Shown here: piece by piece, positions 36,218 to 47,383 of the stretch
Layout of the letters: each line of letters begins with the position of its first letter
Numbering within the stretch: position 1 is the stretch's first letter
Origin: Scedosporium boydii
Lineage: Eukaryota > Ascomycota > Sordariomycetes > Microascales > Microascaceae
Direction: 5' to 3'
DNA length: 64,000 nucleotides
Assembly: GCA_002221725.1 (NCBI GenBank)
Contig: NJFT01000156.1
Coordinates: forward strand, 1 to 64,000
Position numbers and translations under genes: made by a program
Notes under the pieces: generated by a model
What the model saw: the letters and a program-made list of their open reading frames with translations, nothing else
Told to the model about the DNA's origin: nothing
Database searches by the model: none

Positions 36218-36872
36218 ATGTCCAATTCAATTCAGCCGGATAAGACCTGGGAGACTCAGCCGCCGTACCAGTCAACATTACAAAGGGAAGACTTTGTTGC
36301 CCGCTATCATGGGACATGCCACTGTGGGCGAATCCGATACTCTCTGAGCCGCGAGCGGCCACTCGCATCCAAGTATTGCCACTGTCGTGACTGCCAAGTT
36401 CTTCATGGTAGGTAACTACGGCGTATGAGAGCATATCAAAGTACTCAACTCAGATCCCAGGCGCACCATTCCAATGGGCAGCCATCTTTCACAAGGCCGA
36501 CATGGCCTTCGACAACGGAACCTCCGGTCTCGCCTTCTACAGGTCGGCCACCAAGACATCGGCGCACGACCTGCCCTGCAAAGTCAGCTGCAAGTTCTGC
36601 CGCACGCCAATCATGGATGAAGGGAGGAATATGGCGCTCATCTTCCCGACGCTCATCAAGTTCCGCAGCGAAGAGGAAAGGCTGCTCTTTAAGCCACAGT
36701 ATGCTTCTCCCTCCCGTTAGGTAGTTGTATTTCAACCATGCCACTGGTGCAGTCTGGCTAATTGCAGGCGTTGAACCGGAGGTGTCATATATTTTATGCT
36801 CAGAGAGTGCTTGATATTCCTGACGGAGCAACAAAGTGGGCAGGAATGGATGGTCAGAGTGAGATACTCTGA
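36218..36872 (+). CDS. GFA family (glutathione-dependent formaldehyde-activating-like) zinc protein
   Basis: Three exons, 36218-36407, 36461-36698 and 36782-36872, give 172 residues. Zinc ligands typical of the GFA/CENP-V fold are seen in order: GTCHCGRIRYSL, KYCHCRDCQVLHG, and SCKFCRTPIMDEGRNM. The last intron uses donor CA|GTATGC and acceptor GGAG|GTGTC, which gives LLFKPQ-CHIFYAQRVLDIPDG followed by KWAGMDGQSEIL. Without that splice the frame stops at 36720 and loses the conserved end. The family is named for a formaldehyde-glutathione adduct enzyme, but many members have no proven activity, so the substrate is unknown. It is divergent from CHL1, with which it shares a 251-bp upstream region. 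Confidence 0.85.
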
Positions 36873-37826
36873 GGCATCTTTAGTCTGATGATCAAAGTTG
36901 AGCTCTACGAGGAGATGAGGATCTGAAGCTAGTGTCGGCTTCTACAACTAGTAGACCAGGAGAGCCACGGAGTGCGCAGACAGGACCAAATTCCGGGACG
37001 ATTTGAAGTGAATGGAAGCCTCCTCCAAATCAAGGCTTCTCGTCACGAATTCCCAATTCCAAGGAGCCGAAAAAGCCGACAGCCCAAAAAGATATTACGA
37101 GCTCTCACCGGCCAAACCAAGCCAGTTGATAAGCGTGAAACCGCCTCTTTCGAGGGGCTTGTATTCGAACTCTACCGTCTCCCACGTTCCTTCGAAACAC
37201 CAGTGGAGATAATATCGATCTAGCCGGGAGGTGCCGCCCTTGAAAGAGATGAGTAGATTAGATATGAATTTCTAAGATAGAAATCCGGAAACAATCTTTT
37301 CTCTCCCTTCCCGTTGAACGCTTCTACTTGTACATAGTGATTGAAAGCTATGGTTAAAATTCAAGAGAGGTATTTTATGGGGATGTGCTCTGATTTAGCA
37401 TCTACTGTGAATCTTATCTTCTTAATTGATGGCCTGCTTTGAGTTGCCTGAGTCTTGCACTCGGCTTTTTTGCTTGATCGAGGGCACGTCAGCTTGAACT
37501 GGGAGCCGGGACTGACTGATTGAGAGGAGGGAAGCAGTTTGGTGGGGTAAATATCTGCATTTGACCATCTTGGAAATAGTTAGCGCTATCCGTTAAATTC
37601 ACGTGACTCACGAGGCGCACAGACCAAATACACACGCACACACTCTGGTTAGGGCTCCGATTCCCTACGCTCAGGATTTGCCAAAGTCCAGCCGAAGCGT
37701 ATCACCCAAAAAAGAAAACCTCTTTTGCACACCAATCCCCACGCCAAAGTGAAAGTTCGCAACTTTTCACATCCAACAACTCCTTGACCCCCAACCGAGC
37801 GACTATTTCTCGATAATACCGTCGCC
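36873..37826. other. Promoter region of the L28 gene and GFA 3' UTR
   Basis: About 950 nt with no supported gene. The last 150 nt before the L28 start are C/A rich (CACACGCACACAC near 37630). Nothing else was recognised. Confidence 0.5.
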
Positions 37827-38780
37827 ATGCCTACCCGATTCTCGAAGACGAGGAAACAGTACGTTTGAAAACCGTTGTCCAGTTTTGGCTTCCCCGACAA
37901 GTTGTTGTGTTGGCGCTATTTGGAGAAGATATCGAGGGAGACAATGAAACTGACAATCGATGCGCAGCCGGGGACATGTTTCCGCCGGAAAGGGCCGAAT
38001 TGGTACGAGCGAGAACCCGTGAATTGATCGAGACGAGGATGAGGACGAAACTTCTAAACAACAATGCGTGTAGGCAAGCACAGGAAGCACCCGGGTGGTC
38101 GCGGTCTGGCTGGTGGCCAGCACCAGTGAGTCTAATCCTGAAGAAAATGTGCCTATGGCGGAGTTTTTTCCGTTGCTGACCATTTCGTTCCTGCGCAGCC
38201 ACCGAACCAACATGGATGCAAGTCTATCCTCGATCGACAGCTTCTAAAGTGCGATATGATTGAAGTACTAACCCTTTCCCTTAGAAATACCACTATGGTT
38301 ACTTTGGTAAAGTTGGTATGAGGTACTACCACAAGCAACTCGTACGTACCCCTACTATTCTCTCTCACTTTGAAATTTTCAGGATCTGACTGTCTCTAGG
38401 CTCACTTCTGGCGCCCCACAATAAACATCGACAAGGTAATTTCCGCCCGATTCCACTCGAGATGACCCCGCCCGAGAGAAAGATCGAATCAAACGGAGGA
38501 ACCCCGAGGATGCGCAAAGAGTTATTTGGAGGATGTAATGGGTGCTAACAGTCGACTCTAGCTCTGGACCCTCGTCCCCGCCGAGACCCGTGAGGCCTAC
38601 CTCGCCGGCCAGAAGAAGGACACCGCGCCCGTCCTCGACCTCCTTCCCCTCGGCTACTCCAAGGTCCTCGGCAAGGGCCGCCTCCCCGAGATCCCCATCG
38701 TCGTCCGTGCCCGCTACGTCAGCAAGCTCGCAGAGAAGAAGATTACCGAGGCCGGTGGTGTCGTTGAGTTGGTAGCGTAA
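37827..38780 (+). CDS. RPL28: 60S ribosomal protein L28 (uL15; L27a in animals)
   Basis: Seven exons, 37827-37858, 37968-38002, 38074-38125, 38199-38217, 38285-38341, 38400-38435 and 38562-38780, total 450 nt and encode 149 residues, exactly the yeast Rpl28 length. The product starts [15 protein letters not shown], continues [18 protein letters not shown] and [19 protein letters not shown], and ends [13 protein letters not shown]. All borders are GT-AG except intron 4 (38218-38284), which must use a GC donor (GAT|GCAAGT) to give the conserved [12 protein letters not shown]. Using the nearby GT would shift the frame. The protein is a component of the large cytosolic ribosomal subunit near the peptidyl transferase region. 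Exons 1-6 are only 19 to 57 nt. Confidence 0.95.
38218..38284 (+). other. GC-AG intron of RPL28
   Basis: This 67-nt intron begins GCAAGT after codon GAT and ends CCCTTAG. Bases +3 to +6 of the donor (AAGT) match the strong GT donor consensus, as is usual for GC-AG introns spliced by the major spliceosome. Confidence 0.85.
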
Positions 38781-39363
38781 ATTATAACTTTGGTACTCTT
38801 GTTGCATTCTTAGGGGTGTCGGGAATCATGAAACCTTTCGGTTCGGTTGAGGGAAACGAAAAATCTTCTTCGAGGATATTTTTGAGCACAATCTCGGACG
38901 AACTCGAAAAGGGAACAAAAAGGGAAATCGGACGGTTGCTCATGTGCATTGACTCTATTATCAACGAGGAGTTTTGCGAAATACACCTGGGATTGGACGT
39001 GAACAAAGCAAAAGAAAAAAGAAAAACATTCCAAAACCAAACGTTCGCAGAACAGAAAGGCACTCGGGGAGGCGGGTGGATGCTTTCTTGTTGGCCAGCT
39101 GTTTCGTGTTTGTGACTTCAATGGTATTATGATATTATGACCAGATGCAATGAACCGCTCCCCTGGACCATCAAGAAGGGGGGGGAGAGAGAGAGAGGTC
39201 CAGTACCTCGAGCTGCCTATCTACAGTCCCCGTCTGCCGTACGTGCTAATAGTGTCCACTAGAAATACAAATCGTTGCCATATTCACATGTACTCCACCC
39301 CAATTCCCATATAGAAATTCCCATATAAACTTGGTGATACTTCAAATACAAAAGTCCTCCCTA
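38781..39363. other. Convergent 3' regions of RPL28 and CDC7
   Basis: About 580 nt with a G/GA-rich tract near 39177-39198 and a 12-bp direct repeat AATTCCCATATA at 39302-39313 and 39316-39327. No gene seen. Confidence 0.5.
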
Positions 39364-40902
39364 TCATACGTGAACAATGTCCATCTCATCGTCAACGTCA
39401 TCCCCAATCTCAACCGACGCATGCAGATCACGCTCGGGCAAGAGAAGGAACTCATGGTTCAGCGCTTCGCTTGCGCTGATTCGCTTACTAGGATCAAGTT
39501 CCAGACAGCGGTTCAAGAACTCCACAGCAAGCTTCTCATCATCATCGAGGGGCTGCCCCTGGCCGTCCTTGCCGCCGTCCGTTCGGCAAGTGGACCACAA
39601 GATGATCTTTTCAAGATTGAACCCATGCAGGCCAATCGTAGGAATGGTGGTCTCCATGACGCAGCCATGCAGGAGGCCGGCCGCCTTCATCTTCTTGGAA
39701 CCGAAAATCGTGGTGATCTCAATCAGGGCCTCGACATCGTCGGCACTGTTGAAAAAGGGAAACCGCCTGCTGAGGATGGTCAGGAGGATCACGCCAACGG
39801 ACCAGATGTCAATCTTAGTCGTCTGCTCGGTACACTTGAATAGAACCTCCGGGGCGCGGAACCCTCTCGTGCCGGCACGATTGGCACGTCTCGAAGGCCG
39901 GGTGTCAGTCTTGGGATAGCCTTGTTGAGGGCCGGCTTGGCCAGCTACGCTGGACTCTGCGCGGCGTTTTCGGACGGTGGGGCTTTCGTGGCAGAGACAT
40001 GGCCTCGACTCAGTGCCTTGCCTCTCGGCAAGACCAAAGTCCACCAACACACCCCTCTTCGTCGAAGGGTCATAGAGAAAGTTGGTGGGTTTAATATCTC
40101 GATGGAGAATCTTGGCTTCATGAACGGCCTCCAACGCCGTAAAGAGGGAGCGCAGGTAAATGGCCGTGTCGACCACGGTCATCTGCCGGAAGTAGTCCCT
40201 AAAGTCTGCATGGCGGAAGTAGGGTAGGATGGCGACGACCTGGTCGGTGGATCTGAAAGCAGTGATGAGGGGGCAGACAGAAGGACAGTTGCGAAGGACG
40301 TGGAGGAGCTCCAGCTCATTGAAGATGCGGGCTGGACTGGAGGTGACGTAGATTTTCTTGATGGCGACATACTTGGGCCGTCGGCGTGGCTCCGACTGGG
40401 AAGGGTGGTTTCGGTTTCGATTCCTTTTAAGCGGTGGGGGTGTCCACTTGACGTTTTCCTTCTCATCAAAGTCCCAATGGTTGATGTACTTGTCATACTG
40501 GAGATCCTCCGCCTTGTAAACCGTCGAGAACGTGCCTAGAGCTGGTGTTAGCGACGGCTCTGAGAATCACTCCAAAGTGCGACCATGAGCCACGGAAGAC
40601 AAACCCTCGCCAATTCTCTTGATTAACCGGTACTTCTCCTTGAATCCCGGGATGCTCCTCTGAAGCTTCTCCATATCCTGGGCGACGTGGTCCGGTGCAG
40701 AGACTTCATCGTCGGAGCTCTCTGTTTCATCAGAGGGCTCTTCTTCCTCTCCCTCCTCCCCACTCACAGCTCCTTCAGACTCTGGCCTGACTTCCTCCGT
40801 CCTTTGCTCCGACTCGTCAATCATCTCGGCTTCGTCTGTAGGGGCATCCTCGTGGATTGCAAAGGCCTGGCCAGGCACCGGACCCCGAATCATTGATGCC
40901 AT
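39364..40902 (-). CDS. CDC7: Serine/threonine protein kinase Cdc7 (Hsk1)
   Basis: Exons 40902-40605 and 40535-39364 with a 69-nt intron give 489 residues. An acidic N-terminus (EGEEEEPSDETESSDDE) is followed by the kinase domain: glycine loop IGEGTFSTVYK at about 96-106, spanning the splice junction, catalytic lysine in YVAIKKIYV, HRDIKPTNFLYD, VDFGLAE and GTRGFRAPEVLFK. A charged insert lies between the DFG and APE motifs, and the Cdc7-type IDIWSVGVILLTIL and LDPSKRISASEALNHEF follow. Cdc7 with its regulatory subunit Dbf4 phosphorylates the MCM helicase to fire replication origins in the nucleus. It is head-to-head with CND1, with 847 bp between the two start codons. Confidence 0.92.
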
Positions 40903-41749
40903 GTCTATATATCTATATGTCTTTCAAGAGAACCTGCCATATAAGTGGGTGAGGGTTGGCAGGCTCCCAACTGGTGGGAGTAAGATTGAGGCAGAGTGAG
41001 ATCGAGACGCGGTCTCAGTGGGGAAATGATACTTTTCAAGGGTGAGAAGAAGGGAGGCGGGCAAAGGAACGGGCCTCAGCAGAGCATTGCGCGACGAGTG
41101 CATGCAAGGGCTATGGAAGCTCTACAAGTATAAAGTGAAAAAGTCGGAAGCTGAATCAGTCAACTCGATCAATTGGTATCAATTGGGCGTACTCCGTAGA
41201 CACATAGCAAGGTCGAGTTTCGTTCGTCATCAATGTCAATCCCTCAAGTGTGTTGATTGATTCCTTCAGTGGGCGAAGAACGGGTTTGCAGGGGTGACGC
41301 GAGATTCTCAGCGGTAGCGTGGCTCTGATGAGCGGGGCGATTAGCCTGGCCAGGCGAGGTACATTCCAACTGTATCCAAAGTAGCAGTGACAAATTGAAC
41401 AATCCCATTGATCATTGATATTTTTGGCGGGGTGAAACTCGATGCGGCTCAATTTTATTTGTCAGGCGCGTGTCGCAAAGAAAACAAAAACAAACCGTTG
41501 CCAAGGTCGACGTCAACTCCAACCATCAAATCGACCTCGCTGCACCACCGCAACACTCCATCTCCAAACGCCACGAACGAGGCATCTTCAATTCAGAGGT
41601 GGTCATTCGATTGTTGTTGATTGCTTCATCGCCCAGTGGAATATTCAATTCTTCTCCCGCTGTCCTCTCCCGGACACGGCCATCCAAGACTAGCCGCCGA
41701 TTTTATCACCCGCCTCCTTCGCCGGCCGCCCGACGGCGCAACCGAAACA
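40903..41749. promoter_or_regulatory. Shared divergent promoter of CDC7 and CND1
   Basis: Intergenic 847 bp between two divergent cell-cycle genes. CGCG-core words resembling MluI cell-cycle boxes (consensus ACGCGT) are ACGCGG at 41007-41012 inside the near palindrome GAGACGCGGTCTC, GCGCGA at 41089-41094, TGACGCGA at 41295-41302 and GGCGCGT near 41465. TTTTTGGCGG at 41421-41430 resembles an E2F-type core. GTACTCCGTA lies at 41189-41198. Whether any of these bind a factor is inference. Confidence 0.45.
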
Positions 41750-44700
41750 ATGGACGGCATCAACTTCGACATCAACGAGGCTCTCAAGTACTACATGAGT
41801 GACCCTTTCTCCGTACCCACGCCTGAAGCCGACTCTGCTCTTCTCGACTGCGAAAACGACCCCGAATCCCTCACGAATGCACTCATCAACCCTGTGTTAA
41901 ACCACATTGTCGATGCTGTGGCGGAGTGCCCCGAGGCCATTGCGCGCCCGGCCTACCTGGACTCTCTACAGTTCCTTTTAAAGTTTGCTCCCACCTTTTC
42001 TATTTCGTCTAATTATCAAACGTTAGGGTCGCTCGCTGTGAGGCAGCATTCTAAGCTCTCCGGTTCTTCCAGATATCCATCCTTCCTCTCCACCCATGCT
42101 CTCAGCAAGGTCTTCGATCTTGTCATGTCTGGGCTCTCCGCCGAGGCCGACGCCATCCACCAAGAACACGAGTCGCCCGACGAGCAAGAGTCCGGCGCCC
42201 ACCACAAGCAGCTCCTAGAGATTTACGGCTTTCTCTTACAATGGACCATCGCCGCAGTCGAGACCAAGGCGGCCGAAAAGTCATCCACCACCGCTCCCGT
42301 CGCGAGGGGTAGGGGGAAGCCTAAGGGCAAGGGTGCTGCAAAGGATAAGGAGTCGAGCTGGGACTCCGCCTCCCAGTTGCAGGCCGCTATGGAAATTATG
42401 TGCAAGGTCCTGAAGCTGAAGCTCTCCAAGATCTTCTTGACAACTTCGGAGCGAGATACATTTATCCAGCAGCTGCTAACCCGACCAGTCTACATGATTC
42501 TTGAGAGCGAACAGAGGGTCAAGGACACGCCCATCAGGATGCATGCCTTCAAGGTGCTTTGCATGGCTATCAAGCACCATGGCCACGGATATGGTATGCG
42601 AGCTTATCATTGATTTTCTTCTGATTTCCCGCGCCTCCGACTCTCAGGCGATTGCTGACTTTGTGTGTGTAGCTGCGCAAATTTCGATCGTTCAGAACTT
42701 GACGTATTTCGAGCATCTATCCGAGCCCATGGCCGAATTCCTCCACATTCTCGCCGAAACTTATGACTACAGCCAACTTGCAGAGGAGGTTCTTCGAGAA
42801 CTCAGTAACAAGGAGTTCAACTCCAATGATACGAGAGGCCCAAAGTCTGTTTCGAGCTTCATTGTCAAGCTTTCCGAACTATCACCGAGGATTGTCATTA
42901 AGCAGGTCACCATGCTCGCCAAGCAGCTTGACAGCGAGGTACGTTCAAGATTCGCCCCCACCCGAACCCAAGAACCACGGACTTACCACCCGTTTTTGTT
43001 CAGTCGTATACTCTGCGATGCGCGCTGATCGAGGTTTGTGGCAACATGATTGCCCACCTGAGTCGTCAAGATGAGCGCGGTGAGAATCACAAGACTCAGC
43101 TCAACGCATTCTTCGATGTTTTGGAAGAGCGCTTCCTCGACATCAACCCCTACTGCCGGTGCAGGACTATCCAGGTCTACGTCAAGCTCTGCGAGCTCGA
43201 GCAAAAGTTCCCCAAGCGTAGGCTCAAGGCTGCTGAGCTAGCCACCCGAAGTCTCGAGGACAAGAGCAGCCACGTGCGCAGGAACGCCATCAAGCTCATC
43301 GGAACCCTCATCAAGACACACCCCTTCACCCACATGCACGGCGCTCAGCTCGCTCGCAAGGAGTGGCAGGCACGTCTGGACCAGGTCGACGCCGAGATTA
43401 ATGCTCTCAAACCCCCTGCCGATGCTCCGGCGATGGGTGACGAGGCCAACACGACGACGGACCAGGGTCTCATTGATGAGGCCACCCAGATCGAGTCGCC
43501 CCAGAAACAGAAACCCATGTCGGATGAGGAGAAAATTGCTGCCATTAAGAAGGCGCAAGAAGAAGCTGCGACATCCGAGGCCATCAGCAAGCTGACACTG
43601 CAGAAGCGCTATTACACCGATGCGCTCAAGTTTATCGATGTCGTGCACGAGGCGACCACTACTGTTTGCCAGCTACTTGGTTCCAGGAACAAGAGCGAGG
43701 TCATCGAGGCGATCGACTATTTTGAGATTGGAGACGCCTACAATATTGAGCAGAACAAGGTCGGCATTCGCCGCATGCTCAGGCTCATCTGGACCAAGGG
43801 CAACAGTGATGAGGGCAAGGGTGTCCAGACCCATCTCATCGACTGCTACAAGAGACTCTTCTTCGAAGCCCCTGATAATTTCAGCCCCAACGATGCAGCC
43901 ATCTATATCGCCCGCAACATGATCAGTCTTACTTTCGGCGCCACTCCCGCCGAGCTGACCTCGCTTGAGCAGCTCCTGAGCACTATGATGAAGGGAGGCA
44001 TGATTCCCGACATTGTGGTTGCTAAGCTCTGGCAGGTCTACGGTGTTCAGAAGCGTGAGATGTCGAAGAAGCAGCGCCGCGGCGCCATTATTGTCCTCGG
44101 AATGCTTGCCACGGCGAGCCCTGAGATTGTCGTCGGCGAGATGGAGACTATGCTTCGCACTGGTCTTGGTGCCCACGGCAGGGCCGACCTGCAGCTTGCC
44201 AAGTATACCTGCATTGCCTTGAGCCGCATCAACCCCTCTGGTCGTGCTAGCAAGGAACCTGCTGTCAAGTTCTCGCGGCTGCCAAACGACCACGCAGTCC
44301 TCCTGCGCCTTGCTGCCATTACCGAGGTGCCCACCGAGAGCAAGGAGTGGTACGGTGTTGCTGAGCAGGCCATCAACGCCATCTATGCCATTGCCAAGCA
44401 TCCAGATAGCCTCTGCTCGGCAATCATCCGCCGCAAGACAAGGCAGGTATTTGGTAGTGGCGGTGCTGCTACGGCGGGATCCCGCCCGACTTCCCGAAAT
44501 GAGACGCAGGCCGTCACGCAAGCTGTTACTACCACTGTCGATGCAGATGGTACCCAGACGGCCGTGCTCGCCCCCCAGCCCAGGACGCGTGATGCCGCCG
44601 TCGGGCTATCCCAACTCTTCTTCATCGTCGGCCACGTTGCCATCAAGCAGATTGTCCACCTCGAGCTCTGCGAGCAAGACTTTAAGCGGCGCAAGCAAGA

Positions 44701-45657
44701 AAAGGAGCGCGAAGCGGGATACAAGGCGAGTGACAAGGGTGCCGGCAAGGACAAGGATGACGAAGGCGACGAGCTCGACCTCATCGGCGGCACGACAGAA
44801 GACGACTTCACCGAAGCCATGACGCACATCCGCGAGCGAGAGCTCCTCTACGGACCCAACTCGCTCCTCGCCGTCTTTGGCCCGCTCGTGTCTGAAATCT
44901 GCGCCAATAACACGACGTACTCGGACAAGGGACTCCAGGCGGCGGCGACGCTCTGCCTCGCCAAGCTCATGTGCGTCAGCTCCGAGTACTGCGAAACCAA
45001 CCTCCCGCTCCTCATCACCATCATGGAGCGCTCGACGGACGCCACGGTGCGCTCCAACGCCGTCATCGCCCTCGGCGACATGGCCGTGTGCTTCAACCAC
45101 CTCATCGACGAGAACACGGACTTCCTGTACCGCCGCCTCGCGGACTCGGAGATCTCCGTCAAGCGCACGTGTCTCATGACACTGACGTTCCTCATCCTCG
45201 CGGGTCAGGTCAAGGTCAAGGGACAGCTGGGCGAGATGGCGAAGTGTCTGGAGGACGAGGATAGGCGCATCGCGGATCTCGCGAGGATGTTCTTCACGGA
45301 GCTGAGTACGAAGGATAATGCTGTTTATAACCACTTTGTGGATATGTTCAGCTTGCTTAGCGCCGAGAAGGCGTTGGAGGAGGAGAGCTTTAGGAGGATT
45401 ATTAGGTTTTTGCTTGGCTTTGTTGAAAAGGTACGTTTTCTTCCTCTCCGTTACCCAATGTCTCTGGTGCTAACCGTCTCAAACAGGACAAGCATGCCAA
45501 GCAGCTCGCGGAGAAGCTCGCGGCGAGACTCAACAGGTGCGATTCGGAAAGGCAGTGGAACGACGTCGCCTTTGCTCTTGGTCTTCTCCAGCACAAGAAC
45601 GAGGAGATTACGAAGCTCGTGTCCGAGGGTTTCAAGGTTGTGCAAGTCGCGGCGTAG
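41750..45657 (+). CDS. CND1: Condensin complex subunit 1 (Cnd1/Ycs4, CAP-D2)
   Basis: Four exons, 41750-42593, 42673-42938, 43004-45430 and 45487-45657, give 1235 residues. The N-terminal domain contains FDINEALKYYMSDPF and a Lys/Gly-rich linker. HEAT-type helical repeats run through the rest (KSSHVRRNAIKLIGTLI, DKGLQAAATLCLAKLM, RSNAVIALGDMAVCFNHLI, SVKRTCLMTLTFLILAGQVKVKGQ). The segment from VRSNAVIALGDM onward matches the conserved condensin subunit 1 C-terminal domain. The last exon completes LLGFVEK-DKHAKQLAEKL and ends KVVQVAA. Cnd1 is a non-SMC subunit of condensin, which compacts mitotic chromosomes together with Smc2/Smc4, Cnd2 and Cnd3. Exon borders all restore helical motifs, and the upstream in-frame ATG at 41621 is less likely because it lies in low-complexity leader sequence. 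Confidence 0.93.
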
Positions 45658-46001
45658 CTTTCCTCTTCTGTCTGAGTTGGGTTGTAATGCGTGTAACGAT
45701 GAATGTGGACTGGATTGGGTGGTTTATGGGATGTGTATGGATTTTGTTTGGCTGGCGGTATATTTGTACGGAAATTCCGTTCTTCAATGTTTCATCTTGT
45801 TCCTATTCATTCAAGGCATCACACGTTCCCCTAATCAGGGATATCGTACTTATGCACGTGAGGCACATAAAGTAGGCTGGCGATAAGTCTAACAAGTTTT
45901 AATTCCGTAAATCTAGCTTGGAGTGTTTTGTACAATACCCAGCATTTAAAATTCAACGCCCAGTCACACCCCGCGTTCTCCTCTTCCCGTCCTAAAACAT
46001 T
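45658..46001. other. Convergent 3' regions of CND1 and the GRIM-19 gene
   Basis: A 344-nt T-rich spacer between two converging genes. No gene seen. Confidence 0.55.
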
Positions 46002-46829
46002 TTATTTCGAGATTTCTCGAGGGGTGGCAGCAAACGTCGGCCTCACAAACCTATCGGACAGCCATCAGTTCCAAACTTTCGCACGGAGCAAAATAAAAGA
46101 GACGGCCGAAGAAAAGACAGTAAAGAAAAGGACAAGAAAATCATACCTGTCGCTGTGGTACACCTTGGTGTTCTCGCCCAAAAGCTCCTTCTCACGCGCC
46201 TGATCGGCAAGATACCGCCTCACCTGGTCCCTGTCCTCCTCAGCCTGGAGAACGGGCAGGAGGTGGATACGAGCCCACATCTTCTCGCGGGCGTACTCGC
46301 TGCAGGTTTCAACCTCAATTAGCAATTGTCCATCATTTCTCCTTTCCAAAAAAGCATGTTTCGTTTCCTTTCGCCCCGTTCTCTCCTCGTGTGTATCGGG
46401 TGGAGCTGGGAGGGGGAGGGGGTAATTCTCACTTCGTTTCGCGGATACCACTGACGAGCTTGTACCAGCCGTAGGCCATGACAACGCCGATGCCGAGGAG
46501 GTACGTTCGGGGTCGGAAACCGCGGAAGGGAAGGTTTCGCTGCGGTGGAAAAGGGATACGTCAGCCGTCTGCTCCTCTCTCATGATGCTCAAAATGCGGT
46601 TTGTTTTCGACCCTTCGAACTCCAACAGTCACAACACAATTGGCCACCCAATCCATCTCTGCCATCGAGTTGGACAATTCCTTAAGTTTGTAATCCACTC
46701 ATCCTAACATTCTGTCGAGAAAATCCCGTCGCTCCGCCGGCAATGGCCGTGATAACAAAAATCCCCCAAAGTGCTCACCTTATACTGGACTGGGGCGTAG
46801 CCGCCAGCGGGCGGCATATCCTGAGGCAT
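46002..46829 (-). CDS. NDUFA13: NADH:ubiquinone oxidoreductase subunit NDUFA13 (GRIM-19, B16.6)
   Basis: Four exons, 46829-46779, 46539-46433, 46299-46147 and 46050-46002, give 119 residues. The chain starts MPQDMPPAGGYAPVQYK, continues RNLPFRGFRPRTYLLGIG into one membrane helix (YLLGIGVVMAYGWYKLVSG), then EYAREKMWARIHLLPVLQAE and EEDRDQVRRYLADQAREK, and ends with FVRPTFAATPREISK from the last small exon. This is the GRIM-19/NDUFA13 accessory subunit of respiratory complex I in the inner mitochondrial membrane. The last exon is short (49 nt) but its FVRPTF sequence is typical of the family. The first intron (239 nt) is longer than most in this window. The start is divergent from a DUF4267-like gene, 554 bp away. 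Confidence 0.92.
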
Positions 46830-47383
46830 GGCGGGCAGACGGAAAGAAACTCGGAATCGCGACGGGTAGGGACTTCGAATTGATTATCTCCTCGTAAGGG
46901 CGGCCTTCGAGTCGGGAGCGCCGGGCGTCGATCGTAGAAGAGAAGTCGGCTCGATTTGCGTGGTTCCCAATTGAAGTTGGCTGCCAAAAGAAAGAGCCTC
47001 TTTTCGCGATGGGAAGGTGGTTGATGCTTAGTCATTGGGTACTCCGGCGTCATCTGTTTTTCTGGAGAGGCTATTGGTTGGCGGGTGGTGACAGATTGTC
47101 CCACCTGGTGAGCCTGTAATTGACGATGTCGGAGACCGGAGATGCGAAACTCAGGCCATCTGGAGCTTGAGGGATCCGCGTGGGCTGATCACTGGACTTG
47201 GAGGGCGCCTTCTCGGTGTAAGAGCGGAGAGGCCAAGAGAGAGATCAAGTGAACTCATCCTTAACCTCCTCCCACTTTGATCATATTTGATCATATATCC
47301 TCACATACTCACATAGAGGAACACCATAGCAACCTTATTCAAACTACCAAAGCTCGTAAACTCCTCCCCCACTACAAACAAAC
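46830..47383. promoter_or_regulatory. Divergent promoter of GRIM-19 and the DUF4267-like gene
   Basis: A 554-bp divergent intergenic region. A perfect tandem pair of TTGATCATAT, each carrying the palindrome TGATCA, lies at 47277-47286 and 47287-47296, about 90 bp before the + strand start codon. Confidence 0.45.

Noticed and set aside
36699..36720. Stop at 36720 as the true end of the GFA protein
   Set aside because: Reading through ends in YASPSR, while splicing 36698 to 36782 gives the family end CHIFYAQRVLDIPDG.
37859..38561. snoRNA genes inside RPL28 introns
   Set aside because: I looked for paired C (RTGATGA) and D (CTGA) boxes and H/ACA hinges in the six introns and found no convincing pair.
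43673..44521. 282-residue - strand ORF opposite CND1
   Set aside because: It lies entirely within a CND1 exon encoding conserved HEAT repeats, and its own translation has no recognisable fold.
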